Source of the DNA: Oleiagrimonas sp963747595
Lineage (GTDB): Bacteria; Pseudomonadota; Gammaproteobacteria; Xanthomonadales; Rhodanobacteraceae
Reading direction: 5' to 3'
DNA: 64,000 nucleotides
NCBI GenBank assembly: GCA_963747595.1
Contig: CAVVFO010000002.1
Coordinates: 310,001 to 374,000 of the forward strand
The notes beneath the pieces were generated by a model. That model was not told the origin of the DNA and made no database searches. It saw only the letters and a program-made list of their open reading frames with translations. Both the position numbers and the translations under genes were made by a program. Below are positions 25,621 through 34,331 of this stretch, piece after piece; positions within the stretch are counted from its first letter, which is position 1, and every line of letters begins with the position of its first letter.

Positions 25621-26112
25621 TTTTTGGCGGCGGATGACATCCCGGGCGCCGTGGAGGGGATCACGGGTAAGCGCCCGCGGGCCCCTCTGCGTGGCGTGAA
25701 CGCCCCCTCCGCAAACACGTCCCGCCACTTCTGCAGCGTCGCCGTCAGCGAGGGTATCCGTGACGTGCGGTTTCTTGCCCGTCCTGCGCGCTGCTGAACT
25801 GCGCTTTTTCCACGAAACTTTTCCACGAAAAACGCCGCGGAAGAACTCCTGTTCTTCACGCGGCGACGGCCGGTAGGCGCCTGATGCCGAGTGCGAATCG
25901 GACATCGTGCCGGCGCTGTCCCGGCGGAGCGAGCATCCTGCCACTCCTTGGGCGGGCCGTCCCCACGACTCGCCCTGATCGCCGCTCAAGGCGGCGACTC
26001 CCCCACACCAGTGAAATCATAATAACGATATATTCACGATTGTGGTATCGGAAAGATTCCTATATGCCCCCTGAATGTGCAGCCGCTCCCGCCGGCTGCG
26101 TTTCCGCATTTT
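25621..26112. other. 492-base non-coding gap between fur and the histidine kinase
   Basis: No believable gene on either strand. It holds a reverse-strand intrinsic terminator (25828-25865), a doubled TTTTCCACGAAA motif (about 25805-25830), and a stretch at about 26008-26040 that is clearly AT-rich against the GC-rich background. Together these suggest either a long 3' UTR of the kinase or a small RNA transcribed leftward. Confidence 0.6.
25828..25865 (-). terminator. Strong leftward intrinsic terminator, possibly of a small RNA
   Basis: On the reverse strand CGCCGCG(T)GAAGAAC pairs with GTTCTTCCGCGGCG (14 bp, one bulge, four-base loop) and is followed by TTTTT. It lies about 250 bases past the kinase stop. 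Confidence 0.75.
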
Positions 26113-27702
26113 TCAGCGGGCGAGGTCGCCGCGTGGCGCTCGCAGGAGGATGCGCAGTCGGGTGCCACACGTGGCTTTGCGTATGCGGAACACGCCCTGC
26201 AGCGCAGTCACCCTGTCGCGCATGCTTTGCAGGCCGCGCCCGCTGCGGTGTTTCGGTTCACCATTGGGGAGCCCGATGCCGTCGTCGCGGATATCCAGCA
26301 GCACCAGCATGGCATCGCCGCGTGGTCCCACCCGGATCCGCAAGGTCAACTCGCCGGCCATGGCATGGCGTACGGCGTTGGTGGCAGCTTCCTGGGTCAC
26401 GCGGTAAATAGTGGTGCGGGTATCCTCGTCGAGCTGCCGTACGTCACCGTGCAACTCGAAGTGGTAGTCGATGTCGGCGGCATGCAGCATGTCGCGGATG
26501 GGACCATCCTCCAGCGCACGGGCAAGGCCGAACTCATCCAGGACCGTCGGGCGCAGATTGTTCAGCAGCCGCCGCACGGCCGTGCGCATGTGCGCAAGGA
26601 TGTCGTTGATGGAGGTGGCGACGTCGCCCAGACCGGCCCCGCTCAGACGCTGCTGGGCCAGTTTCACGCGGGTCTGGATGGCGGTGAGATTCTGTCCCAG
26701 CTCATCATGCAGCTCCGCGGCGACGTAACGGCGCTGCTCTTCCTCCACGCGCAGGTTGCGTCGCGCCGCTTCGCTGAGTTGCCGTGCCAGCTGATCGAGT
26801 CGGCGGTTGGCGCCCTCCAGACGCGCATTCTGCACTGCCAGGCGTTCGCTGCTGCGGCGCAGGGCATCGATCGCGGCGCCGAGCATCAACGCACCGGTAC
26901 CGGCCACGGCAAGAAACAGATGCGACTCGGGCGACGCCGCGACTCGCTCGGTAAAATCGGCGAAAGCCACGATCACGCCGGTGACGGTGAACAGGGCCAG
27001 CGCCGCACCACGCCATCCGTGGCGGAATGCGAAGTACAGCACCGGCGCCAGGGACAGGACCCGGGCAAATTGCGGCAGCGGCGATTTGCTGTGCATGAGC
27101 GCCAGCAACAGCAGCAGAGATGGCAGCATGACCACCAGGCCGTCGAGCAGCAACCGGAGCACGGCATCGCGACGCGGGCGCTGCCGCAACAGCAGGATCA
27201 ACACGGGGGCCAGCATCAACACGCCGATGTAGGCGCCCAGCAGATTGGCCCCCAGCACTCCGCCGACGTGGTGCAGCTCGAGCTCCGGATGCATCAGTTT
27301 CAGGGCCAGCGCATCGAATCCCGTGACCAATGCACAGGCCAGCAACCCGGCGGCCAGGAGCCTGGTGACGTCCTCGGGCGTCTGCATGATCGGGCGCAGG
27401 CCCAGCCGGGCAAGCCCCCATAGGGTACCGGCAGTGATCAGGATGGCCGGGGCGTCGTTGAGAACGAAGGCCGCAGCGTTCTGCGGCGCCAGCATATGCG
27501 CCGCAATGACCCCATCGGCCAGCCATTCGCCCAGGATCAGCCATGGCCAGTGGCGTGTGGGGATCAGCAGCAACAATCCGAAGCGCAGTCCGGCCGGCAG
27601 CATCCAGAACGGCATCGCTGTGGGTCGCAGCAGCAACCAGGCCAGGAAATAAGCGGCTCCCAGGGCGGGGCCGATCAATGGGGAGGGAAAGCGCCGGCGC
27701 AT
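26113..27702 (-). CDS. Membrane histidine kinase, MASE1-like sensor with HisKA_3 core
   Basis: A 529-residue UhpB-like sensor kinase. Residues about 1-285 are hydrophobic, with eight or so helices resembling the MASE1 integral sensor domain; a coiled linker (about 285-325) follows. The dimerisation domain carries His332 in AAELHDELGQNLTAIQTR, the HisKA_3 signature, and the ATPase domain has ATNAVRHA and DIRDDGIGLPNG. The ligand is unknown. It is divergent from a LuxR-type response regulator 132 bases away, its obvious partner. Its transcript probably runs into the terminator near 25.83 kb. Confidence 0.9.
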   Translation of the reverse strand: MRRRFPSPLIGPALGAAYFLAWLLLRPTAMPFWMLPAGLRFGLLLLIPTRHWPWLILGEWLADGVIAAHMLAPQNAAAFVLNDAPAILITAGTLWGLARLGLRPIMQTPEDVTRLLAAGLLACALVTGFDALALKLMHPELELHHVGGVLGANLLGAYIGVLMLAPVLILLLRQRPRRDAVLRLLLDGLVVMLPSLLLLLALMHSKSPLPQFARVLSLAPVLYFAFRHGWRGAALALFTVTGVIVAFADFTERVAASPESHLFLAVAGTGALMLGAAIDALRRSSERLAVQNARLEGANRRLDQLARQLSEAARRNLRVEEEQRRYVAAELHDELGQNLTAIQTRVKLAQQRLSGAGLGDVATSINDILAHMRTAVRRLLNNLRPTVLDEFGLARALEDGPIRDMLHAADIDYHFELHGDVRQLDEDTRTTIYRVTQEAATNAVRHAMAGELTLRIRVGPRGDAMLVLLDIRDDGIGLPNGEPKHRSGRGLQSMRDRVTALQGVFRIRKATCGTRLRILLRAPRGDLAR

Positions 27703-27834
27703 GGGGCGATTCTACATTTCCGGCAGGTTCTGCGAGTGGCGGGACGCCATGCCTGCGAAGATGTTGGCTGCCTGTGTAGACTTGGCTGCGCAGGAGGCCG
27801 ATTCGGGTCCGCTAGACAGGTTTTGGGGTGATCC

Positions 27835-28464
27835 ATGTATCGCATCGTTCTGGTCGATGACCACGCCATTGTCCGCGAGGGTTTCAAGAGCCTGATCGAG
27901 GTGGAAGACGATCTCGCGGTGTGCGCGGAATGCCGCTGCGCTGACGAAGCGGTGGAGGCGGTGACCCGGTTTCGCCCCGACCTGGTGGTACTGGATCTGT
28001 CGCTGCCCGACGGTGGCGGGCTGCCGTTGATCGAGCACCTGCGCAGCATTTCGCCGGCTACCCGCATCGTGGTGCTGAGCATGCACGACAGCGAGCCGTA
28101 TGTCTCCGAGGCGCTGCGCCGCGGTGCCAGCGGGTACGTCACCAAGGGCGTGGCGCCGGAGGAACTTGTCGCCGGCCTGCGCGCCGTCATGGGGGAACAC
28201 GAGTTCCTGAGTTCGGACTTGCAACGCCGGCGTGCCGAGCGGCCGGACGAGGAACTGGACCCCTTGCATCGGCTCACCGCGCGCGAACATGACGTGTTCC
28301 TGCTGCTCGCCGAAGGCAAGACCCCCAAGCAGACCGCTGCAGCGCTGGGGATCGGCAGCAAGACGGTGTATATCCACCGCGCCAACCTGATGGGCAAGCT
28401 GGGCGCGGGATCGGAGCTGGACCTGTATCGCCTGGCAATCGCGCGCGGGCTGATTTCCACCTGA
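27835..28464 (+). CDS. LuxR/NarL-type response regulator
   Basis: A 209-residue regulator with an N-terminal receiver (about 1-118) and a C-terminal helix-turn-helix (about 145-205). The phospho-acceptor is Asp54 in VVLDLSLPDGGG, with Asp8/Asp9 and the switch Lys in VTKGV. The DNA-binding part has LTAREHDVFLLLAEGKTPKQTAAALGI and SKTVYIHRANLMGKL. It resembles UhpA. The divergently encoded MASE1-like kinase should phosphorylate it. Targets are not identifiable from this window; the 132-base spacer would be one candidate site. Confidence 0.93.
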   Translation: MYRIVLVDDHAIVREGFKSLIEVEDDLAVCAECRCADEAVEAVTRFRPDLVVLDLSLPDGGGLPLIEHLRSISPATRIVVLSMHDSEPYVSEALRRGASGYVTKGVAPEELVAGLRAVMGEHEFLSSDLQRRRAERPDEELDPLHRLTAREHDVFLLLAEGKTPKQTAAALGIGSKTVYIHRANLMGKLGAGSELDLYRLAIARGLIST

Positions 28465-28510
28465 GAACCGGGCATGGGGCCGGGTGGTGCAAGCTGAGTC
28501 AGCGACCAAA

Positions 28511-28590
28511 CCGCCTGCTGGCGGAACGCGGACATCTTGCGGCAAGCAGGCGGATGCGCGCTGCGCCTTGATCCGCCCTGCGCGAGGACA
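28511..28590. repeat. Dispersed palindromic repeat, copy B
   Basis: CCGCCTGCTGGC (28511-28522) pairs with GCAAGCAGGCGG (28542-28553), 11 of 12. The downstream GATCCGCCCTGCG matches copy A at 19451-19530. It again lies between convergent genes (the response regulator and recN). Confidence 0.7.
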
Positions 28591-28595
28591 GCAAA

Positions 28596-30272
28596 TCACT
28601 TCTGCGCTTGCTGCAGCATCTTTTTCGCGTGTGCGCGCGTCTCGCGGGTCATCTCGATGCCGCCGAGCATGCGCGCCAGTTCATCCTTGCGTGCGGCCTC
28701 GTCCAGCGCGTCGATGCGGGTATGCGTGGTGTCACTCTCGCTATCGCTGTGCTTGACCACTTTCAGCTGGGCGTGAGCCTGCGCGGCGACTTGTGCCAGA
28801 TGCGTCACGCACAGCACCTGACGTTGCGCTCCCAGTGCGCGCAGCTTTTGTCCCACCACTTCCGCCACTGCGCCGCCGATGCCGGCATCGACCTCGTCGA
28901 AGACCATCGTGCCGACTGCATCGGTATCCAGGGCTGCCACCTCGATCGCCAGGCTGATACGCGCCAGCTCGCCGCCGGATGCCACTTTGCGCAGCGCCCG
29001 CAAGGGCTGGCCGGGATTGGCGCTGACCATCAGTTCGCAGCGCTCGGTGCCCTGCGGGTCGGGGTCTTCGCTGTCGATCTGGTTGAATTGCACCTCCAGC
29101 CGGCCGCCGCTCATGCCCAGCTCCTGCATCAGTGCGGATACGTCCCGGGACAGGCGCTCGGCACCCTCGCGCCGCGATGCACGCAGATCCGCCGCCGCCG
29201 CAGCGTAGGCATTCGCACACGTTTCGCGTTCCGCGCACGCGCGCTGCAGCGCTTCTCCGGCGTGTTCCAGCGTGTCCAGTTCCTCGGCCAGTGCCTGCGC
29301 CTTGCCCGACAGTTCAGCCGCCGGCACGCGATGGCGGCGGCTCAATTGATGCAATTGCTCCATGTGGTCATCGACCTGGGTATAGCGCTCCGGGTCCAGC
29401 TCCAGATCCGAGCCATAGTGATCCAGTGCGGCGACGGCCTCGCCCAGCTGGATCTGCGCGGTGTCCAGGAGGTCGACGACGGGCTGCAGGCGCGCGTCGA
29501 TGTCCAGAAGACGTGAGCTCTCCGCGTGCGCGCGCGCCAGCGTGGCGGTGGCGGAAAACTCCTGCTCGCTGCCGAGCATCTCGCCCAGGGCCGCGGCGCC
29601 TTCCAGCAGGCGCTCGGCATTGGCCAGGCGGCGATGCTCATTTTCCAGATCCTGGAGCGCTTCCGGCGTCAATGCCCATTGCTGCAGTTGTTCGCACTCG
29701 TGGCGCAGCAACGCCAGACGTGTTTCACGATCCTCGCCCCCGGACAACGTCTTGATCGTGCGCCCCAGCTCGCGCCAGCGCCGGGCATGCTGGCGCACGA
29801 TGTCGAGATGCGCCCCATTGCCGGCGATGGCATCCAGCAATGCCAGCTGATGCGCCCGCGAGAGCAAGGCCTGGTGCTCGTGCTGGCCGTGAATTTCCAG
29901 CAGCAGCGCGGACAGCTCGGCCACTTGCGCCAAGGTCACCGGGCGGGCGTTGATCCAGGCGCGGGAGCTGCCCTCGGCGCGAATCACGCGGCGCAGGCGG
30001 CATTCGTCGTCCTCGTCCAGTTCCGCTTCCTGCAGCCACGCCCGGGCAGCCGGAAGGTGCGTCAGATCGAAAGAGGCCGACAATTCGGCACGCTTGCAGC
30101 CCGCGCGCACCATGGCGCTGTCCGCCCGGGCACCGCTCAGCAGCGTGAGCGCATCCACCATCAGTGACTTGCCGGCGCCGGTTTCGCCGGTCACGGCGGT
30201 CAAGCCCGGTCCGAGAGCGATGTCGGCGGCCTCGACCACGGCGAAGTTACGGACGTACAGCGACGTGAGCAT
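28596..30272 (-). CDS. recN: DNA repair protein RecN
   Basis: SMC-like ATPase acting in double-strand break repair with RecA. It has 558 residues: head-N with Walker A GETGAGKS (about 30-37) and the EIHGQHEHQALL motif, two coiled-coil arms (about 155-400), and head-C with the signature KVASGGELARISLAIE, Walker B TMVFDEVDAGIGG and the H-loop CVTHLAQVA. Length and order are standard. No LexA site was recognised upstream. It is divergent from hrcA and convergent with the LuxR-type regulator. Confidence 0.96.
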   Translation of the reverse strand: MLTSLYVRNFAVVEAADIALGPGLTAVTGETGAGKSLMVDALTLLSGARADSAMVRAGCKRAELSASFDLTHLPAARAWLQEAELDEDDECRLRRVIRAEGSSRAWINARPVTLAQVAELSALLLEIHGQHEHQALLSRAHQLALLDAIAGNGAHLDIVRQHARRWRELGRTIKTLSGGEDRETRLALLRHECEQLQQWALTPEALQDLENEHRRLANAERLLEGAAALGEMLGSEQEFSATATLARAHAESSRLLDIDARLQPVVDLLDTAQIQLGEAVAALDHYGSDLELDPERYTQVDDHMEQLHQLSRRHRVPAAELSGKAQALAEELDTLEHAGEALQRACAERETCANAYAAAAADLRASRREGAERLSRDVSALMQELGMSGGRLEVQFNQIDSEDPDPQGTERCELMVSANPGQPLRALRKVASGGELARISLAIEVAALDTDAVGTMVFDEVDAGIGGAVAEVVGQKLRALGAQRQVLCVTHLAQVAAQAHAQLKVVKHSDSESDTTHTRIDALDEAARKDELARMLGGIEMTRETRAHAKKMLQQAQK

Positions 30273-30398
30273 GAAGCACCTGCGGATTGATATGTGGGCG
30301 GGCGGAAACCAGCCCGATTGTAACCAGTGCGAGTCTCAACGCACGGGACCCCGCCGTAGCGTTCTCTCGGGCGGATGCATCCCGGACCCGGGGCAACT

Positions 30399-30427
30399 CT
30401 TGCAAGCGTGCTGTTTCGGCCTTATTC
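30399..30427 (+). promoter_or_regulatory. Possible sigma-32 promoter of hrcA
   Basis: CTTGCAA (30399-30405, 6/7 to the heat-shock -35) is followed after 14 bases by CCTTATTC (30420-30427), a weak -10. It is less convincing than the hsp20 and dnaK promoters. Confidence 0.4.
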
Positions 30428-30463
30428 ATGGGTTGATCGCAGCCACAAACGGCGCTTCGACGT

Positions 30464-31525
30464 ATGAGTTCATCCAACGGCCCGGATCTCGATGCCCGCA
30501 CGCGTCGCCTGTTGCGCATGCTGATCGGCCAGTATCTGGCCGACGGCGAGCCAGTGGGTTCACGTACGCTGGCCCGGTCCTCTGGGCTGGATGTCAGCCC
30601 GGCGACCATCCGCAACATCATGTCGGATCTGGAGGAAGAGGGGCTGATCGCCTCGCCACACACTTCGGCCGGTCGCATCCCCACGCCGCGCGGGCTGCGC
30701 CTGTTCGTGGACAGCCTGATCGAGCTCAAGCCGCTGCCGCGACGGCAGATGGAGCGGCTGCGGCGCGAGTTGCCGCCACAGCCTGAATCGGCCCGTGACC
30801 TGCTGGACAGCACGTCCATGTTGTTGTCCGCGGTGACGCATTTCGTGGGCGTGGTGACGGTCCCGGGGCACGACGATTTTCCGCTCAGGCATATCGATTT
30901 CGTACCGCTGCCGGATCGGCGGGTACTGGTGATCCTGGTGTTCGTCGACAACCGCGTGCAGAACCGCATCGTGCAACTCAGCGCGCCCCTGTCGGCAAGC
31001 GAGCTGGAACAGGCGGCAAATTATTTCAACGCGCAGTTCGCCGGCATGCGCATGGATGCCATCCGTGCGCGCCTGCTGGACGATCTGCGCGCCGCCGGTA
31101 GCGAGTTGCATCGGCTGCTGGAGCGCACTGTGGAGCTGGCCACGGCTTCGTTCGTTCCGGTGCCGGATGACGTGGATGTGGTGGTCAGCGGTCAGACCAA
31201 CCTGATGGGGTATCAGGAGCTGGCCGATCTCGACCGTTTGCGCAGCCTGTTCGATGCCTTCCAGAGCAAGCAGGGGCTGTTGCAGTTGATGGACGGGTGT
31301 CGCAGTGCGCCGGGCGTGCAGCTGTTCATCGGTGAGGAATCCGGATTTGCCGCGCTCGATGGCTGCAGCGTGGTCACGGCGTCCTATCATGCCGGGGACC
31401 GCATGCTGGGTGCGCTGGGCGTGATCGGCCCCACCCGCATGGCCTACGAGCGCGTGATTCCCGTGGTGCAGGCGACTGCAGGATTGCTCGGGGATGCCTT
31501 GAATCGCGTATCCGCGACCTCATAA
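30464..31525 (+). CDS. hrcA: Heat-inducible transcription repressor HrcA
   Basis: Repressor that binds the CIRCE element of chaperone operons and needs GroEL for activity. It has 353 residues: an N-terminal winged helix (about 8-85) with GEPVGSRTLARSSGLDVSPATIRNIMSDLEEEG and SAGRIPTPRGLRLFVD, followed by the GAF-like domain and C-terminal GVIGPTRMAYERVIPVVQ. It heads hrcA-grpE-dnaK-dnaJ. No CIRCE (TTAGCACTC-N9-GAGTGCTAA) occurs anywhere in this window, so its operator is presumably at groESL elsewhere. Confidence 0.96.
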   Translation: MSSSNGPDLDARTRRLLRMLIGQYLADGEPVGSRTLARSSGLDVSPATIRNIMSDLEEEGLIASPHTSAGRIPTPRGLRLFVDSLIELKPLPRRQMERLRRELPPQPESARDLLDSTSMLLSAVTHFVGVVTVPGHDDFPLRHIDFVPLPDRRVLVILVFVDNRVQNRIVQLSAPLSASELEQAANYFNAQFAGMRMDAIRARLLDDLRAAGSELHRLLERTVELATASFVPVPDDVDVVVSGQTNLMGYQELADLDRLRSLFDAFQSKQGLLQLMDGCRSAPGVQLFIGEESGFAALDGCSVVTASYHAGDRMLGALGVIGPTRMAYERVIPVVQATAGLLGDALNRVSATS

Positions 31526-31625
31526 CTGCGCCGGGAGGCTGGAAAATCCCGGCCGTGCGCGCCACATATCATTTGCCCGGCAGTTCTGCGCTGCCGTCGA
31601 CGAGTCATTCATGCCCGGAGTAACA

Positions 31626-32186
31626 ATGGAAGACACCAAATCCAACCCGTCCGAAGCGCCGCCGGAATCCGTGCAGGATTCGGCCAGGGAACACGCGCAG
31701 CGTGGCAGCATGGAAGAGCTGGAAGCCCTGACCACACAACTGAACGACGCCGAGCATGCCGTGGCCGAGATGCGCGAAACCATGCTGCGCGAACGCGCCG
31801 ACGTGGAGAACCAGCGTCGCCGGCTGCAACGTGATCTGGAGCAGGCGCGCCGTTTTGCCAACGAACGTCTGCTGGGCGACATGCTGCCGGTGTGTGACAG
31901 CCTGGAGCAGGGCCTGGCTGCGCGGACCGGCGACGCCGAAGCGCTGCGCGAAGGCATGCAGCTCACTCTCAAGTCGCTGCTGAAAGTCGTGCAGGACAAC
32001 GGCCTGCAACCCATCGATCCGTTGCACCAGCCGTTCGATCCGGAGATGCATCAGGCCATGAACATGGTGGCGACCGATGAACACGCGCCCGGCATCGTCA
32101 TTGCGGTGATGCAGAAAGGCTACGTGCTCAACGAGCGCCTGCTGCGCCCGGCACTGGTCACGGTTTCCAAGGCAGTAGACGAGTAG
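31626..32186 (+). CDS. grpE: Nucleotide exchange factor GrpE
   Basis: Releases ADP from DnaK and acts as its thermosensor. It has 186 residues from the ATG at 31626, which has GGAG (31617-31620) five bases upstream; an ATG at 31611 overlaps this site and is less likely. A disordered acidic N-terminus is followed by a long coiled coil (about 30-95; MRETMLRERADVENQRRR) and the beta-wing domain (HQPFDPEMHQAMNM, GYVLNERLLRPALVTVSK). It sits between hrcA and dnaK in the conserved order. Confidence 0.96.
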   Translation: MEDTKSNPSEAPPESVQDSAREHAQRGSMEELEALTTQLNDAEHAVAEMRETMLRERADVENQRRRLQRDLEQARRFANERLLGDMLPVCDSLEQGLAARTGDAEALREGMQLTLKSLLKVVQDNGLQPIDPLHQPFDPEMHQAMNMVATDEHAPGIVIAVMQKGYVLNERLLRPALVTVSKAVDE

Positions 32187-32203
32187 GACCGCTTTTTAGC
32201 ATC

Positions 32204-32239
32204 GGTTGCAGCTTGAATCGATCCGCTGCAACCCCACGT
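32204..32239 (+). promoter_or_regulatory. Sigma-32 promoter of dnaK with an overlapping inverted repeat
   Basis: CTTGAAT (32212-32218) and CCCCACGT (32232-32239), spaced 13 bases, match the heat-shock consensus at 6/7 each. GGTTGCAGC (32204-32212) and GCTGCAACC (32225-32233) form an exact 9-bp inverted repeat that encloses the spacer. It is not CIRCE. Confidence 0.75.
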
Positions 32240-32293
32240 TGAACCCAGTAGCGGCCGCGGGGGCCGCAAGTCAGAGAATTTCGGAGTTAGATC

Positions 32294-34231
32294 ATGGGTA
32301 AGATCATCGGTATCGATCTGGGCACCACCAATTCGTGCGTGTCCATCATGGAAGGCGGCAAGGCCCGCGTCATCGAGAACTCGGAAGGTGATCGCACCAC
32401 GCCGTCGATCGTCGCGTTCAGCAAAGATGGCGAAGTGCTGGTGGGTGCCTCGGCCAAGCGTCAGGCCGTGACCAACCCGGCCAACACTTTCTATGCCGTC
32501 AAGCGCCTGGTGGGCCGCAAGTTCACCGACGCCGAGGTGCAGAAGGATGTGGACTTGGTGTCCTACAAGATCGTCAAACACGACAACGGCGACGCCTGGG
32601 TCGAGACCTCCGACGGCAAGAAGATGGCGCCGCAGGAAGTGTCCGCCAAAGTGCTGATGAAGATGAAGAAGACTGCCGAGGAGTTTCTCGGTGAAGAAGT
32701 GACCGAGGCCGTGATCACCGTACCGGCCTACTTCAACGACAGTCAGCGTCAGGCCACCAAGGACGCCGGCAAGATCGCCGGTCTGGACGTCAAGCGTATC
32801 ATCAACGAGCCCACCGCGGCCGCGCTGGCCTACGGGATGGACAAGAAGGGCGGCGACCGCAAGCTGGCCGTCTACGATCTGGGCGGCGGTACCTTCGACA
32901 TCTCCATCATCGAGGTGGCCGAGGTCGACGGCGAGAAGCAGTTCGAGGTACTGGCCACCAACGGCGACACGTTCCTCGGCGGCGAGGACTTCGACACCCG
33001 CGTCATCGACTATCTGGTCGAGGAATTCCAGAAGGATCAGGGTATCGACCTGCGCAAGGATCCGCTGGCCCTGCAGCGCCTGAAGGACGCCGCCGAACGC
33101 GCCAAGATCGAGTTGTCCTCCAGCCATCAGACCGAGGTCAACCTGCCGTACGTGACGGCCGATGCCTCCGGTCCCAAGCATCTGACCATCAAGCTGACCC
33201 GGGCCAAGCTTGAGGCGCTGGTGGAAGAGCTGGTCAAACGCACCATCGAGCCGTGCCGTACCGCGCTGGACGATGCCGGTCTGCGCGTGGGCGATGTCGA
33301 CGAGGTAATCCTGGTCGGTGGCCAGACGCGCATGCCCAAGGTGCAGGAAGCGGTCAAGGACTTCTTCGGCAAGGAGCCGCGCAAGGATGTCAACCCGGAC
33401 GAAGCCGTCGCCGTGGGTGCGGCCATCCAGGGCGGCGTGCTGGGTGGTGACGTCAAGGACGTGCTGCTGCTGGACGTGACTCCTTTGAGCCTCGGCATCG
33501 AGACCCTGGGCGGGGTGTTCACCAAGCTCATCGAGAAGAACACCACCATCCCCACCAAGGCCTCGCAGACCTTCTCCACCGCCGAGGACAACCAGAGTGC
33601 GGTGACGGTGCATGTACTGCAGGGTGAGCGCGATCAGGCCCGCTTCAACAAGTCGCTGGCCAAGTTCGACCTGTCAGGGATCCGCTCCGCGCCACGCGGC
33701 ACGCCGCAGATCGAGGTCAGCTTCGACATCGACGCCAACGGCATCCTGCACGTGCATGCCAAGGACAAGGACACCGGCAAGGAACAGAAGGTCGAGATCA
33801 AGGCCGGTTCGGGCCTCTCGGACGAGGAGATCGAGAAGATGGTCTCCGATGCCGAGACGCATCGCGAAGAGGACAAGAAATTCCATGAACTGGTCGAGGT
33901 GCGCAACAAGGCCGATCAATTGGTTCATGCCACGCGCAGCGCACTGAAGGAGCACGGCGACAAGGTCGGTGACCAGATCGGCAGCATCGAAGAGGCGCTG
34001 TCGGATCTGGAAAAGGCCAAGGATGGAGACGACAAGGCTGCCATCGAAGCCAAGATCGAGAAGCTGGAGCAGGCTGCACAGTCTCTGTACGCCGCGGCAC
34101 AGTCCGGTGGCGGCGAGGCGGGCGGCGGCGCGGATACCGCTGGCCAGCAGGCTCCGGGCGGGGCCTCACAGCCCGATGATGTGGTCGATGCCGAGTTCAC
34201 CGAAGTCAAGGATGACGAAGAGAAGAAGTGA
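32294..34231 (+). CDS. dnaK: Chaperone DnaK (Hsp70)
   Basis: ATP-driven chaperone binding exposed hydrophobic segments. It has 645 residues: the ATPase domain begins MGKIIGIDLGTTNSCV and contains VYDLGGGTFDISI and VGGQTRMPKVQE; the linker DVLLLDVTPLSLGIET leads to the substrate-binding beta domain, the helical lid, and a Gly/Ala-rich C-terminus ending in an acidic stretch (VVDAEFTEVKDDEEKK, near the usual EEVKD end). The ATG at 32294 has GGAG seven bases upstream. It has its own sigma-32 promoter in the grpE-dnaK spacer and a terminator behind it. Confidence 0.98.
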   Translation: MGKIIGIDLGTTNSCVSIMEGGKARVIENSEGDRTTPSIVAFSKDGEVLVGASAKRQAVTNPANTFYAVKRLVGRKFTDAEVQKDVDLVSYKIVKHDNGDAWVETSDGKKMAPQEVSAKVLMKMKKTAEEFLGEEVTEAVITVPAYFNDSQRQATKDAGKIAGLDVKRIINEPTAAALAYGMDKKGGDRKLAVYDLGGGTFDISIIEVAEVDGEKQFEVLATNGDTFLGGEDFDTRVIDYLVEEFQKDQGIDLRKDPLALQRLKDAAERAKIELSSSHQTEVNLPYVTADASGPKHLTIKLTRAKLEALVEELVKRTIEPCRTALDDAGLRVGDVDEVILVGGQTRMPKVQEAVKDFFGKEPRKDVNPDEAVAVGAAIQGGVLGGDVKDVLLLDVTPLSLGIETLGGVFTKLIEKNTTIPTKASQTFSTAEDNQSAVTVHVLQGERDQARFNKSLAKFDLSGIRSAPRGTPQIEVSFDIDANGILHVHAKDKDTGKEQKVEIKAGSGLSDEEIEKMVSDAETHREEDKKFHELVEVRNKADQLVHATRSALKEHGDKVGDQIGSIEEALSDLEKAKDGDDKAAIEAKIEKLEQAAQSLYAAAQSGGGEAGGGADTAGQQAPGGASQPDDVVDAEFTEVKDDEEKK

Positions 34232-34256
34232 GCGGGAATTAGCGCGTCATGAACCG

Positions 34257-34299
34257 AAAGCCGGAAGAGTTGGTTGCACCTGACTCTTCCGGCTTTTCC
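34257..34299 (+). terminator. Intrinsic terminator between dnaK and dnaJ
   Basis: AAAGCCGGAAGAGT (34257-34270) and ACTCTTCCGGCTTT (34283-34296) are exact complements around a 12-base loop, continuing into TTTT and CC. It should make dnaJ expression lower than dnaK. Confidence 0.85.
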
Positions 34300-34331
34300 A
34301 TTCCCGAGCCATCATTTCCCGATTTTCGATT

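Noticed and set aside
25575..25859. Short basic reverse-strand protein between fur and the kinase
   Set aside because: Overlaps the intrinsic terminator and the 3' end of fur; Arg/Ser/Ala-rich with no motif.
30273..30310. LexA/SOS box for recN
   Set aside because: No CTGT-N8-ACAG or related palindrome seen in the recN-hrcA spacer.
30273..32293. CIRCE operator in the hrcA-grpE-dnaK region
   Set aside because: No TTAGCACTC-N9-GAGTGCTAA found; the inverted repeat at 32204-32233 has a different sequence and spacing.
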